The position numbers were made by a program, and so were the translations under genes. The notes under the pieces were generated by a model. It made no database searches. It saw only the letters and a list, made by a program, of their open reading frames with translations, and had not been told where the DNA came from. Shown one piece after another: positions 1 through 9,295 of a DNA stretch of 64,000 nt. Location of the stretch: NCBI GenBank assembly GCA_013400155.1, contig VXBM01000878.1:51486-115485 (forward strand). Reading direction: 5' to 3'. The stretch is from Helopsaltes ochotensis. Lineage: Eukaryota > Chordata > Aves > Passeriformes > Locustellidae. Positions within the stretch are counted from its first letter, which is position 1. Each line of letters begins with the position of its first letter.

Positions 1-525
1 AAAAATTTAATTTTTGTTAGGAGATTTCTCATACGAGAAATAAGGTGCAACTTTTTTGATATGTTTGATCAAATCCACTTCCAACTATGTTTTAGTCAGT
101 AAACTTAGAGGGTGAGATATGTGTTAACACAACTTGGAAATAACATCAAATACCTTGGCTATTGTATCTGTGGTTCTGTAATTTATAACAAGTCCAAATT
201 ACTACTGAGGTTTCAATTACAGTAACACTGTTGAAACCACACACTCTAGTAAGACATGTTATGCTGAAAAAAGTAAAAATACATTTAGTGTAATTTCTTC
301 CTATTTGCAGAACTGATTCTCTCAAATCTATGCATCATAAAATATGACTTCTTTAGGAAAGAGGATGTCTTCACTGCTACTCTCTGGCAGACCCTGCAGT
401 AAGGAGTAAAATGATGAAATATTTATCCTGCAATATTCCTAAGAAAATCACCTTTCCTTTAGTAAACAGAAAACATTTCTTTCTTTTTTTTTCCACCTTA
501 TCTCTATGAGTTCCTAATTGGTAGA
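1..525. other. AT-rich unassigned sequence
   Basis: No coding potential, repeat family or RNA gene is recognised. There is a T-run just before the CR1 tail. Confidence 0.6.
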
Positions 526-620
526 AATCACAGAATCACAGAATCATTTAGGATGGAAAAGACATCCAAGGTCACAGAATCCACCCTTTGACCGATCACC
601 TCCATGTCAAATAGACACAG
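526..620 (-). mobile_element. CR1 LINE 3' tail fragment
   Basis: Reading down the plus strand, two AATCACAG-type octamers are followed by sequence matching the reverse complement of a CR1 3' untranslated end (a 'ggatggaaaagacatccaagg' type stretch, then 'tttgaccgatcacctccatgtcaa'). The octamer tail is at the low coordinate, so the element lies on the minus strand. Only about 95 bp of the 3' end is left. This is the usual severe 5' truncation of CR1. The upper boundary is approximate. Confidence 0.8.
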
Positions 621-1376
621 AATTCGGTCTTTTGCTGCTTGCTCTCCCCCAGGACCCCATCTGCAGAGCTCTTTGACACATGCCTGGCTCGGAGAGTGAA
701 GGAGCTGGGCTGTTTCTGGACCAGACAAAACCACAGGGACAACTTGCTTCAGACTTGGTCATTGGGATTGGCCAGGTTAGCGTCAATGCTGAGCAACTGT
801 CCATGTCTTGGGAAATCTTGTAGGTGCAAATCAAGAAGAATTGTGAAGAACAGTTTCGTTTCTGTGTCAGTGCTGGCATGTTTCCATCCCTTGAAAATGG
901 CTCATGGATAAAGATAAGTTTGGATAGTTTGTGGACTTAAACCTTGTTGTTCAGGGCACTTCTGTATCTGTGTGTGACTTCCCATGGCGGAGACAGTAGC
1001 CAAAGCTACTTCATGTGGCTTCACCCCTGACTTCTTGCTGGAAATAGGTCATTCAGGCTTCCCTTCAATGCAGACTCTCTAATATCACATCTGAACTCCC
1101 ATTCCCCGAGAGCATTTAGCCAGAAGAACATAACAAGCCCACTCCTGCCTGTCAGCCGCAGTCATGGGGACTTGGGTGGGAGGAGTTTCAGCTGCTGCTG
1201 TCAGAGATGGACTAAGAGTAGGGCCTAAAGGATAGCCAGGAACACTTGGGTACAGAAGCACAAGCAGAAGCAGCTGCTGGGCAAAGGCTTTGGTCACCCC
1301 TGCCCTGATGCCTGGAAGTGGGAAGCAGGGAAAGAAGGAGTGAAACATCTGTTGCAGCAGTTAAAAATGATTGAAA
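621..1376. other. unassigned, moderately GC-richer flank of the RING gene
   Basis: This stretch lies 3' of the RING gene, which reads leftwards. Small ORFs exist on both strands, but none has a recognisable domain or convincing splice context. The segment could hold untranslated or flanking sequence of the gene. Confidence 0.4.
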
Positions 1377-1610
1377 TCATATACTCATCTCAAAATTGAA
1401 AGCGCCTGGCTGTTTATTGCAGGTGAAAGAGGTCAGACTGTTGCAGGAGCTGCAGCAGCCCTTCTGCTGCACCTGGCTGTCTGGTGTAGCAGCAGGGCTG
1501 GCCAGGTCCTCCCTTGTGCTCAGTGGTGTTTCCTCATGGGAAGTGCTGGCTGCAGCAGCCTGCTGAGGGGTGGCATCAGAGAGCCCCACAGCTACTGGAT
1601 CCCTCTGTGC
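1377..1610 (-). other. in-frame open extension after the RING gene stop codon
   Basis: The next codons after the TGA at 1613-1611 stay open in exactly the same frame for 77 sense codons, down to a stop at about 1377. The conceptual extension is rich in Ala, Ser, Thr and Gln, has a Cys pair ('KGCCSSC'), and looks like a low-complexity tail. Three readings are possible: an ancestral C-terminus cut off by one nonsense change, an allele or assembly error, or an open 3' UTR by chance. The AATAAA within it at 1418-1413 favours a 3' UTR for at least the distal part. Confidence 0.45.
1413..1418 (-). promoter_or_regulatory. candidate polyadenylation signal AATAAA of the RING gene
   Basis: AATAAA reads on the minus strand about 195 nt after the RING ORF's TGA, a reasonable 3' UTR length. 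No genomic A-tract follows, so the locus does not carry the mark of a recent retrocopy. The hexamer is common by chance. Confidence 0.35.
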
Positions 1611-1982
1611 TCAGTCTGTCCCCACAGTGTCCCTCCTCCCCGTGGAGGGCTGGGTGTCAGCACACCTGCGACTCAGGTTGCAGCGCCGCTGTGGAGATCT
1701 GCTCCGCACCCTGGCTGTATTCCCTTGGCGGCGGGCAGAGCAGCCAGCCACACGTTCCTCAGGGCTGCTGTCCGCTGTCACCGTGCGCAGCAGCCGCTTG
1801 AGGGGCTGCTTGCACAGTGGGCAGGTCTCTGTCACTTTGGCCCATTCCCAGATACAGACAAAGCAAAAGCGATGCCGACAGACCTCCGCATAGGTGGCAT
1901 TTTCAAGGTCTCCCAGGCAGATGGGGCATAGGCCATCTGCTGCTGCCATTTCTGATGGTCTGGCTGGTGGTGGCTGGCTCAT
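1611..1982 (-). CDS. short TOPORS-like C3HC4 RING-finger protein (putative E3 ubiquitin ligase)
   Basis: The predicted protein has 123 residues. The sequence shows a complete RING finger at residues 19-57: C19-x2-C22-x12-C35-x-H37-x2-C40-x2-C43-x10-C54-x2-C57, so all eight zinc ligands are present. Features such as 'CPICL', 'HRFCF', 'CPLCKQP' and the Trp at position 47 resemble the RING of TOPORS, a dual ubiquitin/SUMO E3 ligase of nuclear bodies. RING proteins of this kind recruit E2 enzymes. After the RING comes a basic Arg/Ser-rich tail ('RVRSRSPQRR', about residues 91-100), which also recalls TOPORS. The start is the first Met after an in-frame TGA about 30 nt upstream; it has A at -3. 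The second Met (residue 12) has the stronger context, with G at -3 and G at +4. The protein is far shorter than TOPORS itself (over 1,000 residues) and lacks its middle domain. Passerine genomes contain many short TOPORS-like genes (recalled knowledge). The intact RING suggests a functional or recently functional gene. The C-terminal stop may be premature, because the frame stays open beyond it. Substrate is unknown. Confidence 0.7.
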   Translation of the reverse strand: MSQPPPARPSEMAAADGLCPICLGDLENATYAEVCRHRFCFVCIWEWAKVTETCPLCKQPLKRLLRTVTADSSPEERVAGCSARRQGNTARVRSRSPQRRCNLSRRCADTQPSTGRRDTVGTD

Positions 1983-2040
1983 GCTGCCCCTTGTAACAGA
2001 GTCTCTCCTTCAGGGCTTCCTCAGTGCTCCACACCTGCTC

Positions 2041-2043
2041 CTG
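2041..2043 (-). promoter_or_regulatory. candidate 3' splice site just 5' of the RING ORF
   Basis: On the minus strand a pyrimidine-rich run (TGTCTCCCTCTCCAG) ends in CAG at 2043-2041, about 58 nt upstream of the ATG at 1982. This would make the coding region a single exon preceded by a spliced 5' leader. It is a motif match only. Confidence 0.3.
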
Positions 2044-2177
2044 GAGAGGGAGACATGCAAAGTGCCTGGGTGCCAGGCTTTCTCTGGTGCTCAGAGGGGA
2101 AAAACAAGGAAAGCCCAAGCAAGTTGTGGGATAGGGAAGAAAAGGGTCTTCTGAAGGGGTCACTTTCTGGGCTTCAA

Positions 2178-2203
2178 AGCAGCAGCAGCAGCAGCAGCAG
2201 CAG
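2178..2203. repeat. (AGC)n trinucleotide repeat, about 8.7 units
   Basis: A pure 26-bp AGC tract, read as GCT on the gene's strand. It lies about 195 bp upstream of the RING start codon and outside its reading frame, so it would be in the leader, intron or promoter. Confidence 0.95.
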
Positions 2204-3549
2204 GTGCTCTGTGGGCAAGTTAGCCCAAGGACAGTCCCACACCCCTGCCTTCTACCCTTACTGCCCATAGGCAAGCAGCCATCACTGAATATTAAGATGC
2301 TGGGGAAACCTCCTGTCTGTGCATCAGGGAAAGGTGGGCATGAAGAGCCCATGTAGCCCTAGGTTGGAAAGGCTCTCACTGGGATCTGGAAGGAGGTTGG
2401 ACAGAGCCTTTGGAGGTCTGCTCCATGGCAGGAGGTATAGAGGGGGAGGGAGAGCAGGAAGGGAAGGCCAGTTCTCCACATCTCCCCAGTGCCCAAGCTA
2501 GATGGCTGAGAGCCCTGGCAGGCTCTGGTGAGCTGTCAGGATGCCCTGGGTTGAATACCTGCTGTGTCCAGCCCCCGAAGGCCTCATAAAATCTCCCAGG
2601 TATTACTGTGTTTAGCACAGGGTACCTGAAGGACTCAGCAGGGAAAGGCAGAGCGCCTTCAGTGCGGAAAAGCCCCAGCACCCTCCCAGCACTTACAGCT
2701 CTGGCACAGCTCCTGTGCAGGACCCACAGGGCCTCACAACTGGGCAGATGGGAGAGGAGATTGGAAGACGCTGTCTTTGCTCAGTGCCTGGAGCTGCTGC
2801 TCTCTAACAAGCCAAAGCTTAGAGAGCAAGACCCTGATCCTTCTGGAGCCGGCTCACCTTGTGTGTGTGCCTGCAGGAGTCCTGGATAGGGTGCCAGGGG
2901 ATAGAGCCTGTGGCTTCTGAAAAGCAGCAAGGTAGGGATGATGTCACAGTAACACTCCATAATGTCCCTGTGTTCCAAGGAACAGTTTACTGTTGCCGTC
3001 CAGACAGGAAAGTAGATGCCCCATGGAGGGAAACTTGCTGTGCAAGAGGTTTTGGTATCTTCCCACGACTTTGCAGGTGAGTTTTCACCTCTGCCTTATC
3101 ACTGAAGCCAAGGTAACATATCTCCTGCCCTATTCAGCAATGGGCTCATTTTTCCTGTGGTCTTTCCCACTTAGACATTTGGAGAAGCCCTTGTTGCCTG
3201 TGGTATCCCTCAGCAGATTCAGTTTCAAGCAATGTTTCAAGCCTTACTGCCAGCCCAGCAAACACTGGGACTGCTTTGCTAAAGAGTGGCTTGTGCTGGC
3301 TTGTGTTCAGGTCACTGTCCACCCTTCCCCTGCCCTTGCTGGACCAGACAGGGGCTGCTCCAGACAACCCCTCTGCGGGACCCATAGGTTCTTGCAACTG
3401 GACAGGTGGGAGCAAGCTGTGGGAGAGAGCAGGTAAAGGTTTTCTGAAGGAAAGCCTGCTGGGCTGTACCCTCCTGTTATTCACCCAGTGCAGATACATT
3501 TGGTCCTGAGGTGGGTTTTCACCCCTAACTTATCAGTTCCTGTGATGAA
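2204..3549. other. GC-richer unassigned block with a diverged internal duplication
   Basis: No recognised gene. Two segments resemble each other: about 2715-2765 and 3375-3425 share a 'TGC[A/G]GGACCCA[C/T]AGG' start and a 'CAACTGG[G/A]CAG[A/G]TGGGAG' end. A second pair, about 3077-3100 and 3509-3535, shares 'AGGTG[A/G]GTTTTCACC[T/C]CT'. The spacings differ (about 660 and 432 bp), so this is not a simple tandem array. Confidence 0.45.
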
Positions 3550-4044
3550 AAATCAGTTCCCTGTGCATAAGGGCCTGGCAATAAGCAGCCCAACAATGAG
3601 GATGTGGGAGTGGGTGATGGTTCATAAATAGTTGCAAAGGGAGGTAGAAGGGGAAAGGAAAATGAAAAAGGTGGACACTTGCACTACTGAATTCACTCCT
3701 GTTTTTAATTTAAAAGTGTTTATGTATGGCACAATGGTCGAGGTTAGAAGACTCATATGAAGATGGCCCTTTGCTCAAACAGGGTCACTTAGAGACCGCT
3801 GCCTTGTCCCTTTCAACAGTAAGCTCCAGCGCATGTATTGCTGTCAGAAAATATCAGCATTAGATTTCTCATCTCCCAGAACTGAATGTTAATGTGCCAA
3901 AAATTCTTATAGATATTAGTGACTATATAGCAGTTTTATAAGGAGTAACAGCTAAAACCTTAGAGATCACACTGTCAAATTTCAAGAATTACCCATTGGT
4001 TCATTCTATTTAGATAAAGTGAACTTTTTTTTTTTTACTTTTAT

Positions 4045-4080
4045 AATGATATGGCATTATAAAATGATATGGCATCATTG
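4045..4080. repeat. two-copy tandem duplication, unit 18 bp
   Basis: AATGATATGGCAT occurs at 4045-4057 and again at 4063-4075. Confidence 0.85.
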
Positions 4081-4734
4081 GTTTTATGATAGGAGAATTT
4101 ATCTCCTATTCATACAGAGAAAAAAACCCTAAACACCCAACACCTTTGTTGTCTTACTTTGCATACCTAAAAACAAAGCAGGGAACAGAGTAACTTCTAT
4201 GTCACCGAGTTTAAAGTGTGATCAGAAAATAATGATAGGACTTATTTGCATAAGACTTCAGGGTGTGAGAAAATCTCTTCCAATGACCATTCTACCTTAA
4301 CACTTCCCATGAAAGACTTTATTGTAAAAATCATTCTGACTAATAAAAAAAAAAGGCAGCATAGACATAATGAGGTTTTTCCACACATGTTTTACTGATT
4401 TAGTGATTAGCTGTATGTTTGACAAAAGTTTTTGAATAGTATATGAGATTTTAAATGATTTATTGATGAGATATTTTTAAATTCTCAGTATATCAGTTGT
4501 GCACAAATTCCTTGGTGCAATTCAGATTTCATGAGGGTATTGAAAGTGGTGTTTACATTTCCACCCAAATAACACCATCCTTTTCAATTATTAATCAATA
4601 TTTCAATTTCTTGGTGTAACTGATACACACTTTACCCATCAAGAAACTATTTAAATTGTTTTGGTAGAAATTAAATCAACTGGCTGGCCCTGAGTGTTAA
4701 AAGAGTCACTTTTTTGTCTTTTTTTTCTTCTGTA

Positions 4735-4767
4735 AGTGTATAATACGCTTACAGTGTATTATACACT
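4735..4767. repeat. perfect inverted repeat (hairpin), 12-bp arms, 9-nt spacer
   Basis: AGTGTATAATAC (4735-4746) and GTATTATACACT (4756-4767) are exact reverse complements. A second, overlapping inverted repeat pairs TGTAAG (4731-4736) with CTTACA (4748-4753). Confidence 0.9.
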
Positions 4768-7240
4768 ATCGTGCCAGGCACATTCTGTGCTTTTCTTGCA
4801 AATAAGTTTGAAATTTTAATGCTCTCTAAAAGCCATAGGATGCCTTTTTTATTATCAAGAAATATTTGAATAATACATTATTTTTTATTTTGAGTAGGTT
4901 TCAAGGGAAAATTTGGTCTCTCACACTTCTTCCACCTCTCTGACATGTAGGATGTTACAATCTGCACTAAACAGTTTTACCATTTCTGGACTTCAGACAC
5001 AGCAAAGTACTGAATGAGAATGAATCAGAACCCAAGATCAAATTTATAAGTAAAAATAAAACATTCTTGACTTGAAAACAAATGTATAAAGCCTTTCTTG
5101 CCTCCAAGTCACTCTCCCATTTAAAAAACCCCAGAAAGATCATTTGAGGTTTTATATTTTTAAAAGCACTCACTTTATGGTTGAAGTCCTTACTGTGACA
5201 AATCATGTTTAGTACAGATTGAGTTGAAAAGAGAAAGGTGCTAACAGCGGTTTCCTCAAGGGCTTAAAATCTCTTCTCTGAAAGTATCTAAAATGCATTA
5301 ATTTAAAATTCTTTCTAAGCTTTCATTGTGACTTTCTTTAAACATGTTTAACTATTTTCTCAGACACAGTTAAAAAATCTGTCCCACTTATCTAGGATAT
5401 TTTTTAGCTTCACAGAAATAAACTATCCAGAAATTTAAGTCATTCTCCAATTTAATAACCTATTTAGAACCTCTAATTATTAAAAATGTTTTTTTTTTTT
5501 AACAAACACAAGTGACTATCACTGTTCCTGGCATTTTTGTTTGCTGAAGGATGACCTTCTGCAGACAGCAGTGCCTGTAGGAAAGCTAATAAGGCATGCC
5601 ACCCTGCAAGGCCAGTCTTCTAGATACACACTAAAATGTGTCAGTGGTGTCTGGTCATGCTCAATCTGTAGTAAATCTCAGCACATAATCTTCATTTATA
5701 CCAAGGCAGCTAATTTAAGGTACCGCACTGCTCATCTGATGTGAGAAAGGGGGTATACCAGCATTAAACATAGCTAACTACATAATTAATTTGCTAGAGG
5801 ATCCATGATGTGTTAATGGAAAACGTTGAATAAAAATCAATTGTTAAATACTTCATTAGATGCAGTTTCGTGGAACAACAGTACCTTCTGACTGTGATGT
5901 TAAGTAGGTGAACAAGGTACTAAGTGAAAAAAATTTGCAAAATATTGTTTCTATGTAACTATATATTATGTGGAACATGTCTTCCAAGAATATTCAGAGT
6001 GAAGAAAGTTGTGCTAGCTTCACTTTTCACCGAATTGACAGATAAGCATCTGTATGGATTTGGTTTTGCAGTTCAAATGTCAATGTTTGCTGGAAGAAAT
6101 CAACAAATAACTCATAACCTTTACTCAAGTTTAACGTTAGCTTGTTATAAAACCATTGTCACCATGTTACATAGTTGCCCATAGTGGTATGTGCAGAGAA
6201 CTTAAAAATAGGAAATCCTAGATAAAAAATCAAAGATAGTTCATTCAAACAAGCTTGTCAAATTATGGATTATAATACAAGCAGATGCTATCTTCGGAAA
6301 ACATAGCAGAAAATTTCTCAGCATTAATATGCTATAGGAAAGACGAATGTAAATAGCAACTTATAATATTACTTTTTTGCGAATCATCTGAATATTGATC
6401 CTTAATAGGAGCTAGCAACAAAACATGAAACTGCACAGACAAAATAATGGTCAAGTCATGGACATGTTCTTTGTATATCAGAATATAAAGAGTTTAACTG
6501 TCCTCCCATGAGACTACCTTCTTGACCACAATAGTGTCTATATTATCAACCTTAGTACAAAATATGGTTTTCTATTTGTATCTCACTTTGTATTTAAAAT
6601 TTGCAATCTAATCTCAAAAAATTCTTAATTTATTCTAATTATGGAGGCATGGGGAATATTGAGTCACCTCACAGCTTTACAGAGACACTTTGAAGACACA
6701 TGCAGCAGTTCTTGTTTCTATGAAATGGAAAAAAATCCTAAAGGTTTTCTGAAACAATGCTTTGACAAGCCTGCTTCTGACATCTACAAATGTTCAGCAT
6801 CTGCAAAAAAATCCATCTTTCTAAAGGAAATGAAAATCATTCTTTTTGGGACAATCATTGTCATAGTTTGCTCTCAATTACATCTAGGAAGATAACTGTT
6901 AGACAGATTCTAAATTGCTGAACTGATGAATGTGCAGAAAATGCCTCACACAGAAGTCAGTGTGATTTCATTCTAAGCATAGTACAGTAAAATTGGTGTG
7001 ATTCTTCATGTCTGCATATACAAGGAAAAAGCTGTGAGTATAATCAAGACCTAGATACAGTAGGTTTTGATCACATTAAAGCTTCAGTAAGTCAAAATAT
7101 TTCAAGGGTACTGCTCCTTAAATTGGACTATAACAACCATGACAACTTCATTGCTTCTCTTTATGCAGAAATGAAAGTTCATGTTCTCAGTCACAGAGAT
7201 GTTTTAAAGAGCTTCTGCTGTAACAAATTAAGTTAAAGAT

Positions 7241-7818
7241 TGTGGAAACCTGTGAGCCTACCAGGGAGACATCTATGGCAATGCCCTGGAAGGGTATACA
7301 GTAGGCTCTGGGAATGCCTTACAACATGGCATGAGAAAAAGGGATTCCCCACAGTGCATTGCAACACCATGTTAATTAGCCCTAATTTTGTCCTCCTCAT
7401 TGTCCCAGTCCTAGAAAGTTCTCCATTACCTGTTTCCTCATTGGCTTTTGTATCTCTGCCTATTCATCCTGACATTCCCTGTTGCTTGTTATCCTTTACC
7501 CCATTCATGCACCACCTCTATACCCTCAGATTATTGGTTCCTTATGCTCTGCTCTCCACCCCCTTTTAATCCCGTACTTAAACCTGGACCCTCCATTGTT
7601 CTTGGTCTTTTATCCCTGGAGTCCTTCAGCGTGTGGCCACAATAAACCGCATCAGAACTCCATACAGAAGACCCTTCCTGTCTCTCGTTCGCTGAGCTAT
7701 CTGTGGTGTGTGTGTGCATGGACCATGTGATTGTTTGCTGGCCAGCCCAAACACCTTCCTGTGGAGATGCTTTCGGGAAGGTGGCAGCAACAACTCACCA
7801 TCTCGCTGCACCGCTATA
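7241..7818 (+). mobile_element. solo LTR of an endogenous retrovirus (ERVK-like)
   Basis: A TG-starting, C/T-rich segment with the layout of an avian retroviral LTR: an upstream half, AATAAA at 7641-7646, then a U5-like region. AAAGAT occurs directly before it (7235-7240) and again at 7819-7824, which fits a 6-bp target-site duplication. With those limits the 3' end is CTATA, not the usual CA, so the end may be mutated or misplaced by a few bases. No internal retroviral genes or second LTR are nearby, so this is a recombined solo LTR. Family assignment is by layout and general resemblance. Confidence 0.65.
7641..7646 (+). promoter_or_regulatory. LTR polyadenylation signal AATAAA
   Basis: Lies in the 3' half of the 7241-7818 LTR, where such a signal is expected. 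Confidence 0.6.
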
Positions 7819-7824
7819 AAAGAT

Positions 7825-8611
7825 GATATGTTTTGACCCCCTTCATTTTTCCATAAGTACTCATTAGGATATTTAAAGATACAGATTTTGACATCTGTAC
7901 TGAAATACAAAGTTGACAGATCTTAGACTTGCAGTAGGTAGAAAACTATTTAAAGCACAAAGGAAAGTGACACAGACACTTGGTATAGGTTCTGAGGACT
8001 TTGGTTGGCTTTACAAATTGGATGCTGTTGCTGTCTTCTGTTCACATTTGAACACTCAGCTGCATCTTTTTTTGCTGAGTGCAGATAATTTTTGAATATG
8101 ATATTTTTCTTTAATTTAATTTATTTTGAATGTGGAAAGATAATAAGCAGTGCTTATGGTACTATGGAAGGTTTGTGAACAAGACTGCTATTTACCACAA
8201 TGTTCCTGGCCTCACTTGACTCTACATTTACAAGATTGGGACCAGGTATTGTCCATAGACGAAAAACAAAAACATTGTGGTCCATGGGGTCTTCATTTTT
8301 CAGGAACTAGGTAGTCAGTGGCATGACACAATATTCAACATTTCACATCTTCCATATATCTTACATGAAAAACAAAATTCCTTTTTTCTATCTATGTTAA
8401 TGTGTGCTTTTTCTCTTTATAATTTGAGTAAAAGTGAGCTGCTGTTAACATGAGGTAAAGCAGACGTGTGCTACATCTGTACTCCCTGTCAACAGCAAAT
8501 GTTTATGAAATGCAGGTAGATAATGTCAGAGGGAACTAACCTGCTTTGAATGGCAGCAAAAAATAATGACTGGAGACTTCAATATATAGACATACAAAGT
8601 CACTGCATGTA
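7825..8611. other. AT-rich unassigned sequence
   Basis: Nothing recognised between the LTR and the next CR1 tail. Confidence 0.6.
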
Positions 8612-8845
8612 TCATAGAATCATAGAACCATAGAATGGTATGAATTGAAAGGGACCTTCAGCGTGATTTAGTTCCAACCATTCTGTCATGGGCAGGGACA
8701 CCATTCTCTAGACTGGATTGCTTAAAGCCCAATACAGCCTGGCCTTGAATACTTCCAGGGAATCCAGAAATTCTTGGGCAACCTGTTACAGTGCCTCATC
8801 ACTCACAGAAAAAAAATCTTTATACCTATGTCTTATTTTAAAATA
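8612..8845 (-). mobile_element. CR1 LINE 3' end fragment
   Basis: Begins with TCATAGAATCATAGAACC, continues through a 'gaaagggaccttcag' type stretch, and then shows the CR1 3' UTR and end of coding region in reverse complement ('cagcctggccttgaatacttccaggga', 'gggcaacctgttacagtgcctcat'). The octamer tail is at the low coordinate, giving minus-strand orientation. It is 5'-truncated; the upper limit is approximate. Confidence 0.9.
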
Positions 8846-9265
8846 ACAATAAAACAGAAAATAAGTGAAAACAGATATGTTTCTAATTGTACAAATGCAT
8901 TTACAGAGCATGAATTGCATTGCAGGCTTGGATTCTTTTATTCATTATATTTTATTCAATAGATTAATTTTACTATTAATTTAATTTTTAGTTAAAAATT
9001 ACATTGCTATTGCTTTTTCTACTCATATATTAAGCTTTACTTTATTATGCTTTTGTGCTTTACCTTATGTTTTTAAATACAATTTTATCCACTTACTGTT
9101 TGCTTTCACATGCAGCTTTTTGAAATGTTCATTACACAGATGAAGACTATTCATCTTTTATCCCTTTCAAAAGAAGAGACATTTATGCCTTAGTGGCTGT
9201 ATAACACAAGAAATATTTCACTGGCATATCTTTGTACAGAAAATGCTTATTCATGAGAAAAGAAC

Positions 9266-9295
9266 TTTTTTTTTTTTTTTTTTGTGTGTGTGTGT
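9266..9295. repeat. T18 homopolymer followed by (GT)6
   Basis: Eighteen T residues (9266-9283), then alternating GT (9284-9295). Confidence 0.95.

Larger units (their letters stand above)
3550..7234. other. AT-rich desert segment
   Basis: No exon, RNA gene or transposon is recognised. It contains a poly-T run near 4026-4037, an 18-bp tandem duplication (4045-4080) and a 33-bp hairpin (4735-4767). The small ORFs here have no recognisable domain and are best read as chance. Confidence 0.6.

Noticed and set aside
1371..1931. 186-codon plus-strand ORF opposite the RING gene
   Set aside because: Antisense shadow of the RING coding strand; no domain of its own.
1903..2352. 149-codon minus-strand ORF with a poly-Cys run
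   Set aside because: Different frame overlapping the RING start; the Cys run is only the AGC repeat translated.
4125..4143. CCCTAA-like stretch considered as interstitial telomeric repeat
   Set aside because: Only one CCCTAA unit; the rest is A/C-rich low complexity.
7240..7569. 109-codon plus-strand ORF
   Set aside because: Begins at a TTG and lies within an LTR; incidental.
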